Origin: DASSUC01 sp035650075
GTDB lineage: Bacteria > Actinomycetota > Actinomycetes > Mycobacteriales > Micromonosporaceae
Length of the DNA: 64,000 bases
Assembly: GCA_035650075.1 (NCBI GenBank)
Contig: DASRII010000216.1
Span: forward strand, 1 to 64,000
Direction of reading: 5' to 3'
Part shown: positions 16,567-26,600 of the stretch, in pieces
Position numbering within the stretch: position 1 is the first letter of the stretch
How the letters are laid out: every line of letters begins with the position of its first letter
Translations under genes and position numbers: made by a program
The notes under the pieces: generated by a model
What the model was told of the DNA's origin: nothing
The model's input: the letters and a program-made list of their open reading frames with translations, nothing else
Database searches by the model: none

Positions 16567-18107
16567 ACCTCACCCAGGAGACGTTGAAGCTGCCGCCGAT
16601 CGACTATTCGGCTCTCGCGCCGATGTTGATTCTCTTCGGCGCGGCCTGTGTCGGCGTACTCGCGGAGGCATTCGTCCCGCGCCGCTTGCGGTACCCGGTG
16701 CAGTTGGTGCTCGGGCTCGCGGCCCTGATGGCCGCGTTGGTGATGGTGGTCCAGGCGGCCGGCTCGCGCACCCTCACGGCGGGCGGCGCGATCGCGGTGG
16801 ACGGACCGACGCTGTTCCTGCAGGGCACGATCGCCGTGCTGGCCATCGTGGCGTTGCTGATGGTGGGCGAGCGGCAGCTCGAGTCGGGCGGATCGTTCGT
16901 GGCTCAGGCCGCGGTCACGGTCGGCTCTCCGGCGGACCGCCAGCAGGCGTCCGCGGAGCCGGGTGGCACCGAGGTCTTCCCGCTCGCGCTGTTCGCGGTC
17001 GCGGGCATGATGCTGTTCGTCTCGGCGAACGACCTGCTGACGATGTTCGTGGCGCTGGAGGTCTTCTCGCTGCCGCTGTACCTGATGTGCGGGCTCGCGC
17101 GGCGGCGCCGGCTGATCTCGCAGGAGGCCGCGCTGAAGTACTTCCTGCTCGGCGCGTTCGCCTCGGCGTTCTTCCTGTTCGGGATCGCGATGGTGTACGG
17201 GTACGCGGGTCGCGTCGACTTCACCGCCATCAACGAGTCCGTGTTGGTTTCGCCGACCAGCCGGGTGCTGCTGTTCGCCGGGTTCGCGATGATCGCGATC
17301 GGGCTGCTCTTCAAGGCCGCCGCGGTGCCGTTCCACGTGTGGACGCCGGACGTGTACCAAGGTGCGCCCACCGCGATCACCGCGTTCATGGCCGCGTGCA
17401 CGAAGGTGGCCGCGTTCGGAGCGCTGCTGCGGGTGCTCTACGTCGGCTTCCCGCGGATGCAGTGGGAGTTCCGCGGCATCCTCGGCGTGATCGCGGTCCT
17501 GACGATGGTTGTCGGGGCGGTCCTCGCGGTCACCCAGACCGACATCAAGCGGCTGCTGGCGTACTCGTCGATCGCCAACGCGGGCTACCTGCTCGTGGGC
17601 GTCCTCGGCAGCAACCGGGCGGGCGTGTCGAGCACGATGTTCTACCTGCTGGCGTACGGCTTCACCGTGGTCGCCGCGTTCGCGGTCGTCTCGCTCGTAC
17701 GCGACCCGGACGGCGAGGCGACCCACCTGTCCCGGTGGGCGGGGCTCGGCCGGCGCTCGCCGCTCTACGCTGGGGTGTTCACGTTCTTCATGCTCGCGTT
17801 CGCCGGTATCCCGCTGACGAGCGGGTTCACCTCCAAGTTCGCGGTGTTCTCCGCGGCCTGGGAGGGCGGGCAGGCGTGGTTGGTCGTGGCCGGCGTCGTG
17901 GCCAGCATGGTGCTCGCGTTCCCGTACCTGCGCGTGGTCGTGCTGATGTGGCTGTCCGAGCCGGGTGAGGCGACGCCGACGGTGTCGATCCCGGGCGCGT
18001 TGACCGCGGCGACATTGATGATCGGCGTGGTGGTTACGCTGCTGCTCGGCGTCGCACCGCAGCCGGTCCTGGACCTCACCGACCGCGCTTCGGAGTTCAT
18101 CCGCTGA
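16563..18107 (+). CDS. nuoN: NADH-quinone oxidoreductase subunit N
   Basis: A 514-residue antiporter-like subunit that closes the nuo operon. Motifs include FVALEVFSLPLYLMCGLARR, AAAVPFHVWTPDVYQGAPT and TDIKRLLAYSSIANAGYLLVG. A hydrophilic insertion of about 30 residues near residue 115 separates the second and third helices, as in other actinobacterial NuoN. The start overlaps nuoM by 4 bp. The next gene begins 14 bp after the stop, so the transcript probably continues. Confidence 0.97.
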   Translation: MNLTQETLKLPPIDYSALAPMLILFGAACVGVLAEAFVPRRLRYPVQLVLGLAALMAALVMVVQAAGSRTLTAGGAIAVDGPTLFLQGTIAVLAIVALLMVGERQLESGGSFVAQAAVTVGSPADRQQASAEPGGTEVFPLALFAVAGMMLFVSANDLLTMFVALEVFSLPLYLMCGLARRRRLISQEAALKYFLLGAFASAFFLFGIAMVYGYAGRVDFTAINESVLVSPTSRVLLFAGFAMIAIGLLFKAAAVPFHVWTPDVYQGAPTAITAFMAACTKVAAFGALLRVLYVGFPRMQWEFRGILGVIAVLTMVVGAVLAVTQTDIKRLLAYSSIANAGYLLVGVLGSNRAGVSSTMFYLLAYGFTVVAAFAVVSLVRDPDGEATHLSRWAGLGRRSPLYAGVFTFFMLAFAGIPLTSGFTSKFAVFSAAWEGGQAWLVVAGVVASMVLAFPYLRVVVLMWLSEPGEATPTVSIPGALTAATLMIGVVVTLLLGVAPQPVLDLTDRASEFIR

Positions 18108-18121
18108 CGGGGGTAGCTATC

Positions 18122-19168
18122 GTGGTTGCTGTGACGGTACCGCGGCTGGGCGTTGGTCCCGGTAGTGCGTTGACCACGCTCGGCGTGGCGTTACCGGATC
18201 CGGAGCTGGAGGCGTCGGTCGCCGGGACGCTCGCGGTCATCGAAGAGGCACTGCGCGCGAGCATCGCCAGCGCCGACCCGTTCATCACCGAGGCGGCGAG
18301 CCACCTCATGGAGGCCGGTGGCAAGAGGTTCCGGCCGTTGCTCGTCTCGCTGGGCGCGCACTTCGGCAACCCGTCCGCACCCGAGGTCGTGTCGGCCGCG
18401 TGCGTTGTCGAGCTGACCCACCTCGCGACGCTGTACCACGACGACGTCATGGACGAGGCACCCGTCCGCCGGGGCGCGCCGTCGGCCAACTCCCGCTGGA
18501 CGAACTCGGTCGCGATCCTGGTCGGCGACTACCTGTTCGCCCGGGCCGCCGACATCGCCGCGAGCCTGGGCCCGGAGGCGGTACACATCCAGGCGAACAC
18601 GTTCTCCCGGCTCGTCCACGGGCAGATCGCGGAGACCATCGGCCCGCGGGCCGGGGAGGATCCGATCGCCCACTACCTGAAGGTCATCTCGGCGAAGACC
18701 GGTTCGTTGATCGCTACCTGCGGGCGGTTCGGCGGGATGTTCGGCGGCGCGCCGGACTCGGTAATCGACGCGATCGCCGCGTACGGCGACACGATCGGCG
18801 TCGCCTTCCAACTCTCCGACGACCTGCTCGACATCGCGTCCGAGTCCACCCAGTCGGGCAAGACGCCCGGGACGGACCTGCGGGAGGGCGTACCGACGCT
18901 GCCCGTGTTGTACGCCCTCGCCTCCGACGAGTCCGACTCGGCCTCGGTGCGGCTGCGCGAGATCCTGTCCGCGGGCCAGGTCAGCGACGACGCGTTGCAC
19001 GCCGAGGCGTTGGCGCTGCTCCGCGAGTCGGCGGCGTTGAAGCGGGCCCGGGAGACCGTCCGCAGTTACGCCGAGGAGGCGCGTGCTCGCCTCGCCCCGC
19101 TGCCCGCCGTGCCCGCCCGAGCGGCGCTGGAGTCGCTCTGCGACGTGATCGCCGACCGCACCAGCTAG
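18122..19168 (+). CDS. Polyprenyl diphosphate synthase (menaquinone side chain)
   Basis: A 348-residue trans-isoprenyl diphosphate synthase. The first Asp-rich motif is DDVMD at residues 107-111 and the second is DDLLD at 233-237. GGKRFRPLL (residues 67-75) is the diphosphate-binding stretch. These enzymes add isopentenyl diphosphate to an allylic primer. The location directly after nuoN, with menG and menJ at the other end, makes the menaquinone tail the likely product, as for GrcC in mycobacteria and HepT elsewhere; chain length cannot be read from sequence by eye. GTG starts at 18122 and 18131 are both possible. Confidence 0.88.
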   Translation: MVAVTVPRLGVGPGSALTTLGVALPDPELEASVAGTLAVIEEALRASIASADPFITEAASHLMEAGGKRFRPLLVSLGAHFGNPSAPEVVSAACVVELTHLATLYHDDVMDEAPVRRGAPSANSRWTNSVAILVGDYLFARAADIAASLGPEAVHIQANTFSRLVHGQIAETIGPRAGEDPIAHYLKVISAKTGSLIATCGRFGGMFGGAPDSVIDAIAAYGDTIGVAFQLSDDLLDIASESTQSGKTPGTDLREGVPTLPVLYALASDESDSASVRLREILSAGQVSDDALHAEALALLRESAALKRARETVRSYAEEARARLAPLPAVPARAALESLCDVIADRTS

Positions 19169-19175
19169 TCTGCGT

Positions 19176-19235
19176 CGATCTAGGGCGAATGGCGGGGATC
19201 TGTCGGACGAATCAACCCCCATTCGCCCTAGATCG
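19176..19235. terminator. Bidirectional hairpin between the prenyl synthase and MFS genes
   Basis: CGATCTAGGGCGAATGG (19176-19192) and its exact complement (19219-19235) form a 17-bp perfect stem with a 26-base loop; a further GGGG/CCCC run next to the loop can extend it. The right arm lies within the last codons of the convergent MFS gene. The T-tract is poor, as is usual in these genomes. Confidence 0.75.
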
Positions 19236-20408
19236 ACGGATGAGGGTGGCGCGGGCGACCAGCATGCCGGCGGCGGCGAGCAGCATCGCGATCGACGCGG
19301 TGAGCCAGGCGACCGGGTAACCGCGGGTGGCGGCTACCGCGCCGAACAGCAGCGGACCGAGGCAGGCACCCGTGTAGATCCCGGTCTGCGTGATCGACGT
19401 AGCGGCCGCCGGCGCCTGCGGATGCAGTCGTACGACCGAGTAGTTCAGCAGTCCCGGCCATGACCAGCCGAGCCCGAAGCCGAGCGCCACCCCGATCGCC
19501 AGGGCCGCCAGGCCCGGCTGGGTGAGCAGCGCGAGCCCGACCGCGCCGAGCACGAGCGAACCGGCTACCACCGCGATGTGCCCGCCGGTCCGCCGGTCGG
19601 CGAACCAGCCGCTCACCAGCCGCACGGTCAGGTTGATCGCGCCGCCGGCGCTCAGGGCGAGCCCGGCCGGACCCGGGGCGAGCCCGCCCGCCACCGCCGC
19701 GTCCACCAGGAACGCGCCGAGCGCGTTCGCCCCGCCGGCCGCCAGCGTCGCGGCCACCCCGATCACCACCAGCGCCGCGGTCGGTCGCCCTTCGCGCGCC
19801 GCCGCGGGCCGCTTGCCTGCCCGCTCATCCGGGGGTACGAGCAACAGCGCCACCAACGCCAGCCCGGCGGCCAGGGCGAACGCCCAGCGCCAACCGAGGT
19901 TCAGGGCGATCAACGGTACCGAGATGCCGGCCAGCAACGTCGACAGTGGGATCGCGGACTGCTTGATGCCGAAGGACAACCCCTGCCGGCCGGGCGGTAC
20001 CCGGTTGGCGACGGCCGCGTTGGAGGCGAGCTGGCCGAGGGCGTTCGCGGTACCGGCGATCGCGAGAAAGGCGACGAGAGCCGCCAACGTGCGGGCGAAC
20101 AGCGCGATCGCGAAGAGCCCGGTGGCGGAGATGGAGATGGCGGCCATGGCCGTGCGCTTCACACCGAAGCGTTCGACGAGCGCACCGGCCGGTACCGAGG
20201 ACAGCGCGCTCACCCCGAAGCACACGCTGACCGCGAGACCGAGCCCGGCCGGGTCGAAGTGCAGCTCGTCGGCGATCTGGACGGCGAGCCCGCCCACGAG
20301 GAACCCGGGTACGACGCACACGACGGTCGTCGTCGTCGCGCCGAGGACGGCCGCCATCCAATGCCGGCCGGCCTGGGGGGCGCCGGGTTCGACAAGTGTC
20401 TCGGACAT
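19212..20408 (-). CDS. MFS transporter
   Basis: A 398-residue major facilitator protein with about twelve hydrophobic segments. The loop after the second helix has PAGALVERFGVKRT, the typical MFS loop 2-3 signature, and the two six-helix halves are separated by the charged PPDERAGKRPAAAREGRP region. The substrate cannot be told. Its start is 119 bp from that of the divergent IclR regulator, which makes that regulator its likely controller. The final codons lie in the right arm of the shared terminator hairpin. Confidence 0.85.
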   Translation of the reverse strand: MSETLVEPGAPQAGRHWMAAVLGATTTTVVCVVPGFLVGGLAVQIADELHFDPAGLGLAVSVCFGVSALSSVPAGALVERFGVKRTAMAAISISATGLFAIALFARTLAALVAFLAIAGTANALGQLASNAAVANRVPPGRQGLSFGIKQSAIPLSTLLAGISVPLIALNLGWRWAFALAAGLALVALLLVPPDERAGKRPAAAREGRPTAALVVIGVAATLAAGGANALGAFLVDAAVAGGLAPGPAGLALSAGGAINLTVRLVSGWFADRRTGGHIAVVAGSLVLGAVGLALLTQPGLAALAIGVALGFGLGWSWPGLLNYSVVRLHPQAPAAATSITQTGIYTGACLGPLLFGAVAATRGYPVAWLTASIAMLLAAAGMLVARATLIRRSRANGG

Positions 20409-20488
20409 CTACTGCGACGGTAGATCATCGTCAGGAAAGACGAGGACGATACCAACGGCCCGTGTTCCTGAAGACGCAGATTTCATAT

Positions 20489-20503
20489 GGTGTAAGTTCC
20501 ACC
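20489..20503. promoter_or_regulatory. Candidate operator in the MFS/IclR divergent promoter
   Basis: GGTGTAAGTTCCACC has 4-bp inverted arms (GGTG/CACC). It lies in the AT-richest part of the 119-bp gap, 25 bp before the IclR start. IclR proteins usually bind short imperfect palindromes in the promoter shared with their divergent target. The similarity is weak. Confidence 0.3.
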
Positions 20504-20527
20504 TCGCCGCCCCGGCCGGAGGTACTC

Positions 20528-21331
20528 ATGCGCGACCCCCTCGCGGAGCCCTCGGATCTGATCCGGAGCGTGTCGCGCGCACTACGGGTCCTCGAAGCGG
20601 TGGGCCGATCACCGCGCGGGTTGACGGTCAAACAGATCGCCAGGCGTTGCGAGCTGACCGTCGCGACCACGTACCACCTCGTCCGCACGTTGGCGTACGA
20701 GGGCTACGTGATCAGGCGCGAGGACGGGACGTACGTGGTCGGCCTGGAGATCGCCGATCGGTTTCGTGAGCTGGTCACAGCGTTTCGCGGCCCGATCGGG
20801 GTCGGCGAATGTATGCGCCAATTCGCGGCGGATACGGGCTACAGCCACTATCTCGGGCGATTCATTGGCAACCGGGTCGCGGTCACGGCGGTCGCCGAGG
20901 GACCGAAGTCGCCCTATATCGAGGAGCTGGTACCTGGCTTCGACGAGGCGGCCCACGCCACCGCGCTCGGCAAGGGGCTGCTGGCCACGCTCTCGGGGGA
21001 GCAGCGGGCACGGTTCCTCCGCGATGCGGGCATGCGGCCGTACACCACCGCGACCCTGACCACGCCGGAAGCGTTCGACGCGGATTTGGCGGCTGGCGAA
21101 AAACGGGGCATGCAACTCGAGATCGGCCAGTACCGGCCCGGCCTCGCCTGCGCCTCCGTGCTCGTGGCCGGGGACCGGGACGCCGAGCGGCGCGTGGTGC
21201 TGGCCTGCGCGATGCCCGCGGCCGAGCTGATGACCTCCGCCCGGGTCGTGCGGACCAAGCTGCTGATCGCCGCCCGGTCCATCGCCGACCTGCTCGACAA
21301 CGGCGAGCTGCCCGGGCCGGTGGCGCTGTAG
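20528..21331 (+). CDS. IclR family transcriptional regulator
   Basis: A 267-residue regulator. The N-terminal winged helix-turn-helix spans about residues 10-75 (SVSRALRVLEAVGRSPRGLT, then CELTVATTYHLVRTLAYEGYV). The effector-binding domain follows, with the ATALGKGLLATL motif and a conserved closing helix. I chose the ATG at 20528 because GGAGG lies 5 bp upstream. A longer frame from 20396 would run back across the divergent promoter and adds sequence unlike the family. It probably controls the divergent MFS transporter. Confidence 0.88.
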   Translation: MRDPLAEPSDLIRSVSRALRVLEAVGRSPRGLTVKQIARRCELTVATTYHLVRTLAYEGYVIRREDGTYVVGLEIADRFRELVTAFRGPIGVGECMRQFAADTGYSHYLGRFIGNRVAVTAVAEGPKSPYIEELVPGFDEAAHATALGKGLLATLSGEQRARFLRDAGMRPYTTATLTTPEAFDADLAAGEKRGMQLEIGQYRPGLACASVLVAGDRDAERRVVLACAMPAAELMTSARVVRTKLLIAARSIADLLDNGELPGPVAL

Positions 21332-21354
21332 TCCTCCGGCCCGGGAGAGCGCTA

Positions 21355-23289
21355 CTAGGTGCCGATCACGCCGCCGTCGAGCTTGCGGATCACGACGGTC
21401 GCGGCACGTGGACGGCCCTCGGGATCGAAGTCGGGCCAGTTGCTGACGAGCCGCGGGTTCGCCGGTGTCGGGGTACCGAATGCCGCCGAGGCCTCGCCCG
21501 GGTGCTGAACGTTGATGAACATCGTCCGCTGGTCCGGGGTCATGGTGAGCCCGGTGATCTCGCAACCGCGAGGACCGACCAGGAACCGGCGTACCTCGCC
21601 CGTGTCGGGGTCGGCCGCCAGCAGCTGGTTGTTGCCGATCCGGTCGTAGCCGCGGTCGGCCCGGTTCATCACCGAGTTGGAGATGTCCGTCTCGATCCAC
21701 AGCCGGCCGTCGTTGTCGAACGAGAGCCCGTCCGGGGAACCGAAGATGCTGGCCTCGTCGAGCTCCACCGTCGGGTCGTAGAACGGGTCGCCGGCGAGCA
21801 GGAAGATGTCCCACTCGAACGTCAGGGACGTGTTGTCGCCGTGCTTCTCCCGCCAGCGCACGATGTGGCCGTACAGGTTGGGATCGCGGGGGAGCAGCTG
21901 GGTGGGCCCGGACGTGCCGTTCGTGAGGGACACGTACACGTCGTGGGTGTCGGGGTGGACGCTGATCCACTCTGGACGGTCGAGCTTCGTCGCGCCCAGC
22001 GCGTCCGCGGCCCGCCGGGTACGGATCAGCACGTCCGCCTGGTCCAGGAAGCCGTTGGCCGAGGTCAGTGGGCCCTGACCGAAGACGAGCGGCAGCCAGC
22101 TGCCGGTACCGTCGTCGTCGAACTTCGCGACGTAGAGCGTGCCGTGGTCCAACGGGCTGCGGCGCAGTGCCCGAAGGACGCGCCAGGGTGCGCTGCCCAC
22201 GAACTTGTACAGGTAGTCGCCGTCCTGGTCGTCGCCCGTGTACACGACGACCCGCCCGCGGGACTCGGTGACCGTCGCGCCCTCGTGCTTGATGCGGCCC
22301 AACGCGGTGCGCTTGACCGGGGCGGCATCGGGGTCCAGCGGGTCGATCTCGACGACCCAGCCGAACCGGTTGGCCTCGTTCGGGTTGACGGCGATGTCGA
22401 ATCTCGGGTCGAACGCGTGCCAGAAGTTGGCGAACCCGATGGCGTCTAGCCCATACCGGGCCTGGTCGGGGGTACGCACCCAGGTGGTGTCCAGGGTGCC
22501 GAAGTACCCGTTGAAGTTCTCCTCGCAGGCCAGGTACGTGCCCCAGGGCGTGTGGCCGTACGAGCAGTTGTTGACCGTACCCAGGGGTGGGTTGTTCGAC
22601 CGCAGAGCCGGGTTGTCGACGGACACCGGGCCGGAGAACCGGACGGGGGTGTTGGGCGTGACGCGCCGGGCGTACCGCGAGCTGACGACCCGCCACTCGC
22701 CTCCGATCAGCTTGATCTCCACGATGCTCACGCCGTGCGCCGCCTGGGCCTTGGCGACCTTCTCGGCGGTGAGCGGGGTGAACCCGTCGGTGAACAGAAG
22801 CGTGTTGTCCGTGTACTCGTGGTTGGTCACGAGCAGGCCGTGCCGGTTGGCGTCCCGCCCGTGGCCCAACGGGAAGTAGCAGTTGGCATCGTGGTGCATG
22901 CCGACCTGCTGCTCCTGCTCGGCAGCCGGGTTCGAGGCGTCCTTCCGCCATGCCGGACCGTCGGGCTGGATCGGCGTACCCCAAGGAATCAGCACGCTGG
23001 TGACGTAGCCCTCGGGGACGACGAGGGTGTCGGCGTTGCCGGCCGCGACCGGGGTGAAACCGAGCAGTGGACGGTGCCGCCCGCCGGCGGTCGCCGGCTC
23101 GGCCCGCCCGAGCGGGCCGCCGGCCGCGGCGAGAAAGCCCGCGGCGGCGACGACGGTACCCGCCCGGACAGCACCCCGCCGGGACATCCGGGTGTTCAGG
23201 ACGTCCCTGAAGTGACGGTTGTCCGACGGGTTCGAGCTGACATCATCCGGATCGGCCGGCGGATGGTGGACCTCGGGATCGGTTGACAT
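21355..23289 (-). CDS. phoX: PhoX family secreted phosphatase (Tat substrate)
   Basis: A 644-residue DUF839/PhoX-type protein. The N-terminus has a twin-arginine signal, TRMSRRGAVRAG followed by an Ala/Gly-rich hydrophobic stretch to about residue 70, so export in folded form is expected. The mature part has the family's VTNHEYTDN motif, CEENFNGYFGT, and QHPGEA near the end. PhoX enzymes are Ca/Fe-dependent alkaline phosphatases that release phosphate from organic esters. The ATG at 23289 follows AAAGG. A PHO box about 72 bp upstream indicates phosphate-starvation control. It is convergent with the IclR gene. Confidence 0.9.
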   Translation of the reverse strand: MSTDPEVHHPPADPDDVSSNPSDNRHFRDVLNTRMSRRGAVRAGTVVAAAGFLAAAGGPLGRAEPATAGGRHRPLLGFTPVAAGNADTLVVPEGYVTSVLIPWGTPIQPDGPAWRKDASNPAAEQEQQVGMHHDANCYFPLGHGRDANRHGLLVTNHEYTDNTLLFTDGFTPLTAEKVAKAQAAHGVSIVEIKLIGGEWRVVSSRYARRVTPNTPVRFSGPVSVDNPALRSNNPPLGTVNNCSYGHTPWGTYLACEENFNGYFGTLDTTWVRTPDQARYGLDAIGFANFWHAFDPRFDIAVNPNEANRFGWVVEIDPLDPDAAPVKRTALGRIKHEGATVTESRGRVVVYTGDDQDGDYLYKFVGSAPWRVLRALRRSPLDHGTLYVAKFDDDGTGSWLPLVFGQGPLTSANGFLDQADVLIRTRRAADALGATKLDRPEWISVHPDTHDVYVSLTNGTSGPTQLLPRDPNLYGHIVRWREKHGDNTSLTFEWDIFLLAGDPFYDPTVELDEASIFGSPDGLSFDNDGRLWIETDISNSVMNRADRGYDRIGNNQLLAADPDTGEVRRFLVGPRGCEITGLTMTPDQRTMFINVQHPGEASAAFGTPTPANPRLVSNWPDFDPEGRPRAATVVIRKLDGGVIGT

Positions 23290-23653
23290 AGACAAACCTT
23301 TCGTGGCGCGCGGCTGTGACGCGCGGAGATTAGGTCCGGTGGATTGCTCTCGTCTCGGCTGCCTGGTTAACCGCCGGTGAACATCTTCGCGCGCTGGGTC
23401 GCCGCGCGGTCGCCAGAAACCTACCGTTCGTTCTAGATCGACGGGCATCGCAGTGATTATTTCCAATACACAGATGGCGTGACGTTGTCGATCAGTGCGT
23501 TTGGCCGGACTGAGCTGCGGGGATATTGGCGCCGCTTCCGTCTCGCCGGAAGCACGAACGGTCCGGTTTTTCGCGTGCACACGGGGGATGCGACGGCCGC
23601 GAGCCTGGAGACCCCTGAGTGCATGACCTGTCAGGTCGGCATGGGGGTATCGC
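23290..23653. other. Intergenic region between phoX and the Rhs gene
   Basis: A 364-bp divergent gap. It holds the PHO box (23361-23382) on the phoX side, a 12-base match (CTAGATCGACGG, 23433-23444) to the terminator hairpin near 19228, and an AT-richer patch at 23455-23475. The remaining 150 bp before the Rhs start form open frames on both strands, but none has a ribosome site or a recognisable product. Confidence 0.6.
23361..23382 (-). promoter_or_regulatory. PHO box (PhoP operator) upstream of phoX
   Basis: On the minus strand the sequence reads GTTCACCGGCG followed at once by GTTAACCAGGC. These are two 11-bp direct-repeat units with the GTTCACC/GTTAACC core of the Streptomyces PhoP-binding PHO box. 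It lies about 72 bp upstream of the phoX start, a normal place for an activator. Such boxes mark genes induced by phosphate limitation. Confidence 0.75.
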
Positions 23654-26600
23654 GTGGCTCCTCAATGGCTCCGCTCTCGTTCGTTCATGTCCAACGCGCG
23701 CCGCATCGTGGCGGCCGCTACCGTTCTCGTCCTCGGGTTCGCCTTGGTCTCGTCCACCGCACCGGCCGGTCGCGGGGAATCCGGAGGCGGCACCGATGCT
23801 GCGCCGCGGGTCGGCGAGCTGCAGGAGCGTCGCACGGCCGCGTCGGCGACCCGCCGCAACCGGGACGGGTCGATGACGACCACGGTCTACGCCGAGCCCG
23901 TGCACTACCGGGCGGCGGACGGCTCCTGGCAGCCGATCGACGCCACGCTGCACGCTACGAACCAGGGTGGGTACGCGTGGCGCAGCGGCGCAAACGCGTA
24001 CGAGGTGCTGTTCAAGCCCACGGCGGGGACCGGGTTCGCGCAGTTCCGGCTGGGCGGGCGGACGCTGCGACTGGACGCCGAGGGAGCGCGGGACGGTGGG
24101 ACCGCGACAGTGGACGGTTCGCAGATCACGTATCCGGCCGCGTACCCGCGCACGGATCTGCGCTACCAGGTGGGTGCGACTGGTGTACGCAAGGTGCTCG
24201 ACCTGGCCGGTCCGGAGTCGCCGGCGAGCTACTCGTTCCGCCTGTCCGCGGTAGACGGCAAGCGACCGCTGTCGGCCCAGCGGCGGCCGGACGGCTCGTA
24301 CGTCGTCAGCACCGACCCGGCGTTCGTCCTGGCCGCCCCGGCGGTCTGGGAGGCCGACGACACCGCGCTGGCGGCAGAGGCGAAGCCGGCGCTGCGGGTG
24401 GAGCAGAGCGGTCGGGATCTGGTCGCGACGCTGAGCCTGGACCAGGCGTGGCTACACGCGCCCGGACGGCGGTTCCCGGTGCACCTGGACCCGAGCATCA
24501 CCATCGAGCCGGACGTCCGGCACGCCACGTACAAAACGGTGTCCGGGACCACGCCGGTCTCGCTGACAGACATCTACGTCGGCTCGGATGCGACATCGAC
24601 GTACCGGGCGGCGCTGCAGTTCGATCTGGGCGCGGTGCCGACCGGCGCGGTGGTCAGCTCGGCACAGTTCGGCCTCTACTACACCGGGCCGTGCCTGTTC
24701 GCTGGTCCGCCGAGCAAGCCGTGCAGCAACGACCACCTGATGGACGTGCACCGGCTGACGTCGGCGTGGACCGAGTCGAGCACGTTCAACCAGTTGACTT
24801 TCGACAGCACCGCGGCGGGGTCGTACACGCTGGTCTCCGGGGCGTCGGCCGGGTACATGACGTGGCCGGTGACCTCGCTCGTGTCGGCCTGGGTCAACGG
24901 GACCCAGGCCAATTTCGGCCTGCTGGTCAAGCGCCGCACGGAGAGCCTGGGTAGCAACGGGCCCAAGTCCACGCTCGTCGACTCACCGGGATTCCGCCCG
25001 AAGCTCGACGTGACCTACACCCAGACCGGCCCGTACCTGCGGCCGCCGGCCACCCTGCACGCGAACGGCGCGGAGCTGTCGTGGACCCCGTCGGCGACCG
25101 GAAGCTCCTCGGGCGGCTACGAGGTGCACCGCAGCGCGACGCCGAGCTTCACCCCGGACCCGACCACCCTTATCGCCGCGATCGGCGACCGCTCTGTGAC
25201 GGCGTACCGGGATGTCACCGCGGCCGCCGGGCAGGCGTTCACCTACCGGATCAAGGACGTGTCCGACGGTACCGTCTCGGTCGCCCGCACGGTCACGTTG
25301 CCGGCGGCCGGACTGGCGACCAAGGTGCTGCAGCCGGGGCCGGCCGACGGCCGGATGACCGAGCTGCAGGAGAGCACGTTCGCCTCGTTCGCCAACTTCG
25401 GCGGCGCGATCGTCTCGAAGGTCGGCAGCCGCGAGGCCGGCGACTTCACGGACACCTACCGGACCGCGCTGGCGTTCGACCTGCGCGACATCCCACCGAG
25501 CGCCACGATCAGCTCGGCCACGGTGGCGCTGTGGCGCCGGTACGGCGCCGGCCCCGGGATGACCGTCGCCGCGCACCGGATCACCCGGCCGTGGCGGGAA
25601 GGCACCCGGATCGACAACCTCGCCGAGGCGGACGGCGCGAACTGGTTCTCGTCCGATGCCGGCCAGAACTGGACCACTGTCGGTGGGGACTTCGACCCGA
25701 CAGCCGTAGCCAGCGTGACGATTCCCAACGCCAACTCCGGCTGGGACACCTTCCCGGTGACCGCTCTCGTGCAGTCCTGGGTCAGCGGCACCGCGCCCAA
25801 CCACGGTCTGCTGTTCAAGGGCAACGACTTCGCCAGCGCGGCGTACGCCACGTACGCCAGCGACGACTACACCGGCTCACCCAACCTGCGACCGATGTTG
25901 ACAGTGTCCTATCAGGACGGTTCGGCCGCGGTCGGTCCGCAGGTGTCGCTGGCGGCACCCGGTCCGGGTGCCGTGGTCGGCGGCTCGGTACCGCTGTCCG
26001 CCACGGCCGGTGACGATCGCCGGGTCGAGCAGGTGGAGTTCTTCGTCAACGGCTCCCCGGTCGGCGTGGACAACACCGCGCCCTTCGCCGTCACCTGGAA
26101 CTCGGTACCCGGCGGCAACGGGGTGAGGTCGGTGACGCTGCGGGCCACCGACGACGCCGGCAACGTGACGTCGACCGCCGCGGCGCCGGTCTCGATCACG
26201 GTGGACAACACGGCGCTACCGTCTGGCGGGTTGACCTCGCCAGTCGCTGGCGCGACCGTCGGTGGCGACGTCACGGTGAGCGCGACGGCCACGGACGACG
26301 TGGGCGTGGCCAGCGTCGCGTTCCTGGTCGACGGGGTCCGGGTCAGCGATCCGGACACCACCGCACCGTACTCGGTGACCTGGAAGACGCTGGACCCGTT
26401 GGCTCTGGCCCTGGCCGCCAACGGTAGCCACGACATATCCGCGGTGGTCACCGACACGTCTGGTCAGCAGACCACGACGGCGGTCCGGACCGTGACCGTG
26501 AACAACATGGGCGCCAGCCCGTACAAGGTCGGCTTCGCCCTCAACGACCCGGCGACCACAGTGGACGATGTCTTCCCGTCGGTCGTCGCGGAGAACACCA

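Noticed and set aside
20609..22984. 791-residue frame overlapping phoX on the same strand
   Set aside because: Arg/Gly/Ala-rich out-of-frame translation; the phoX frame has the Tat signal, family motifs and a ribosome site.
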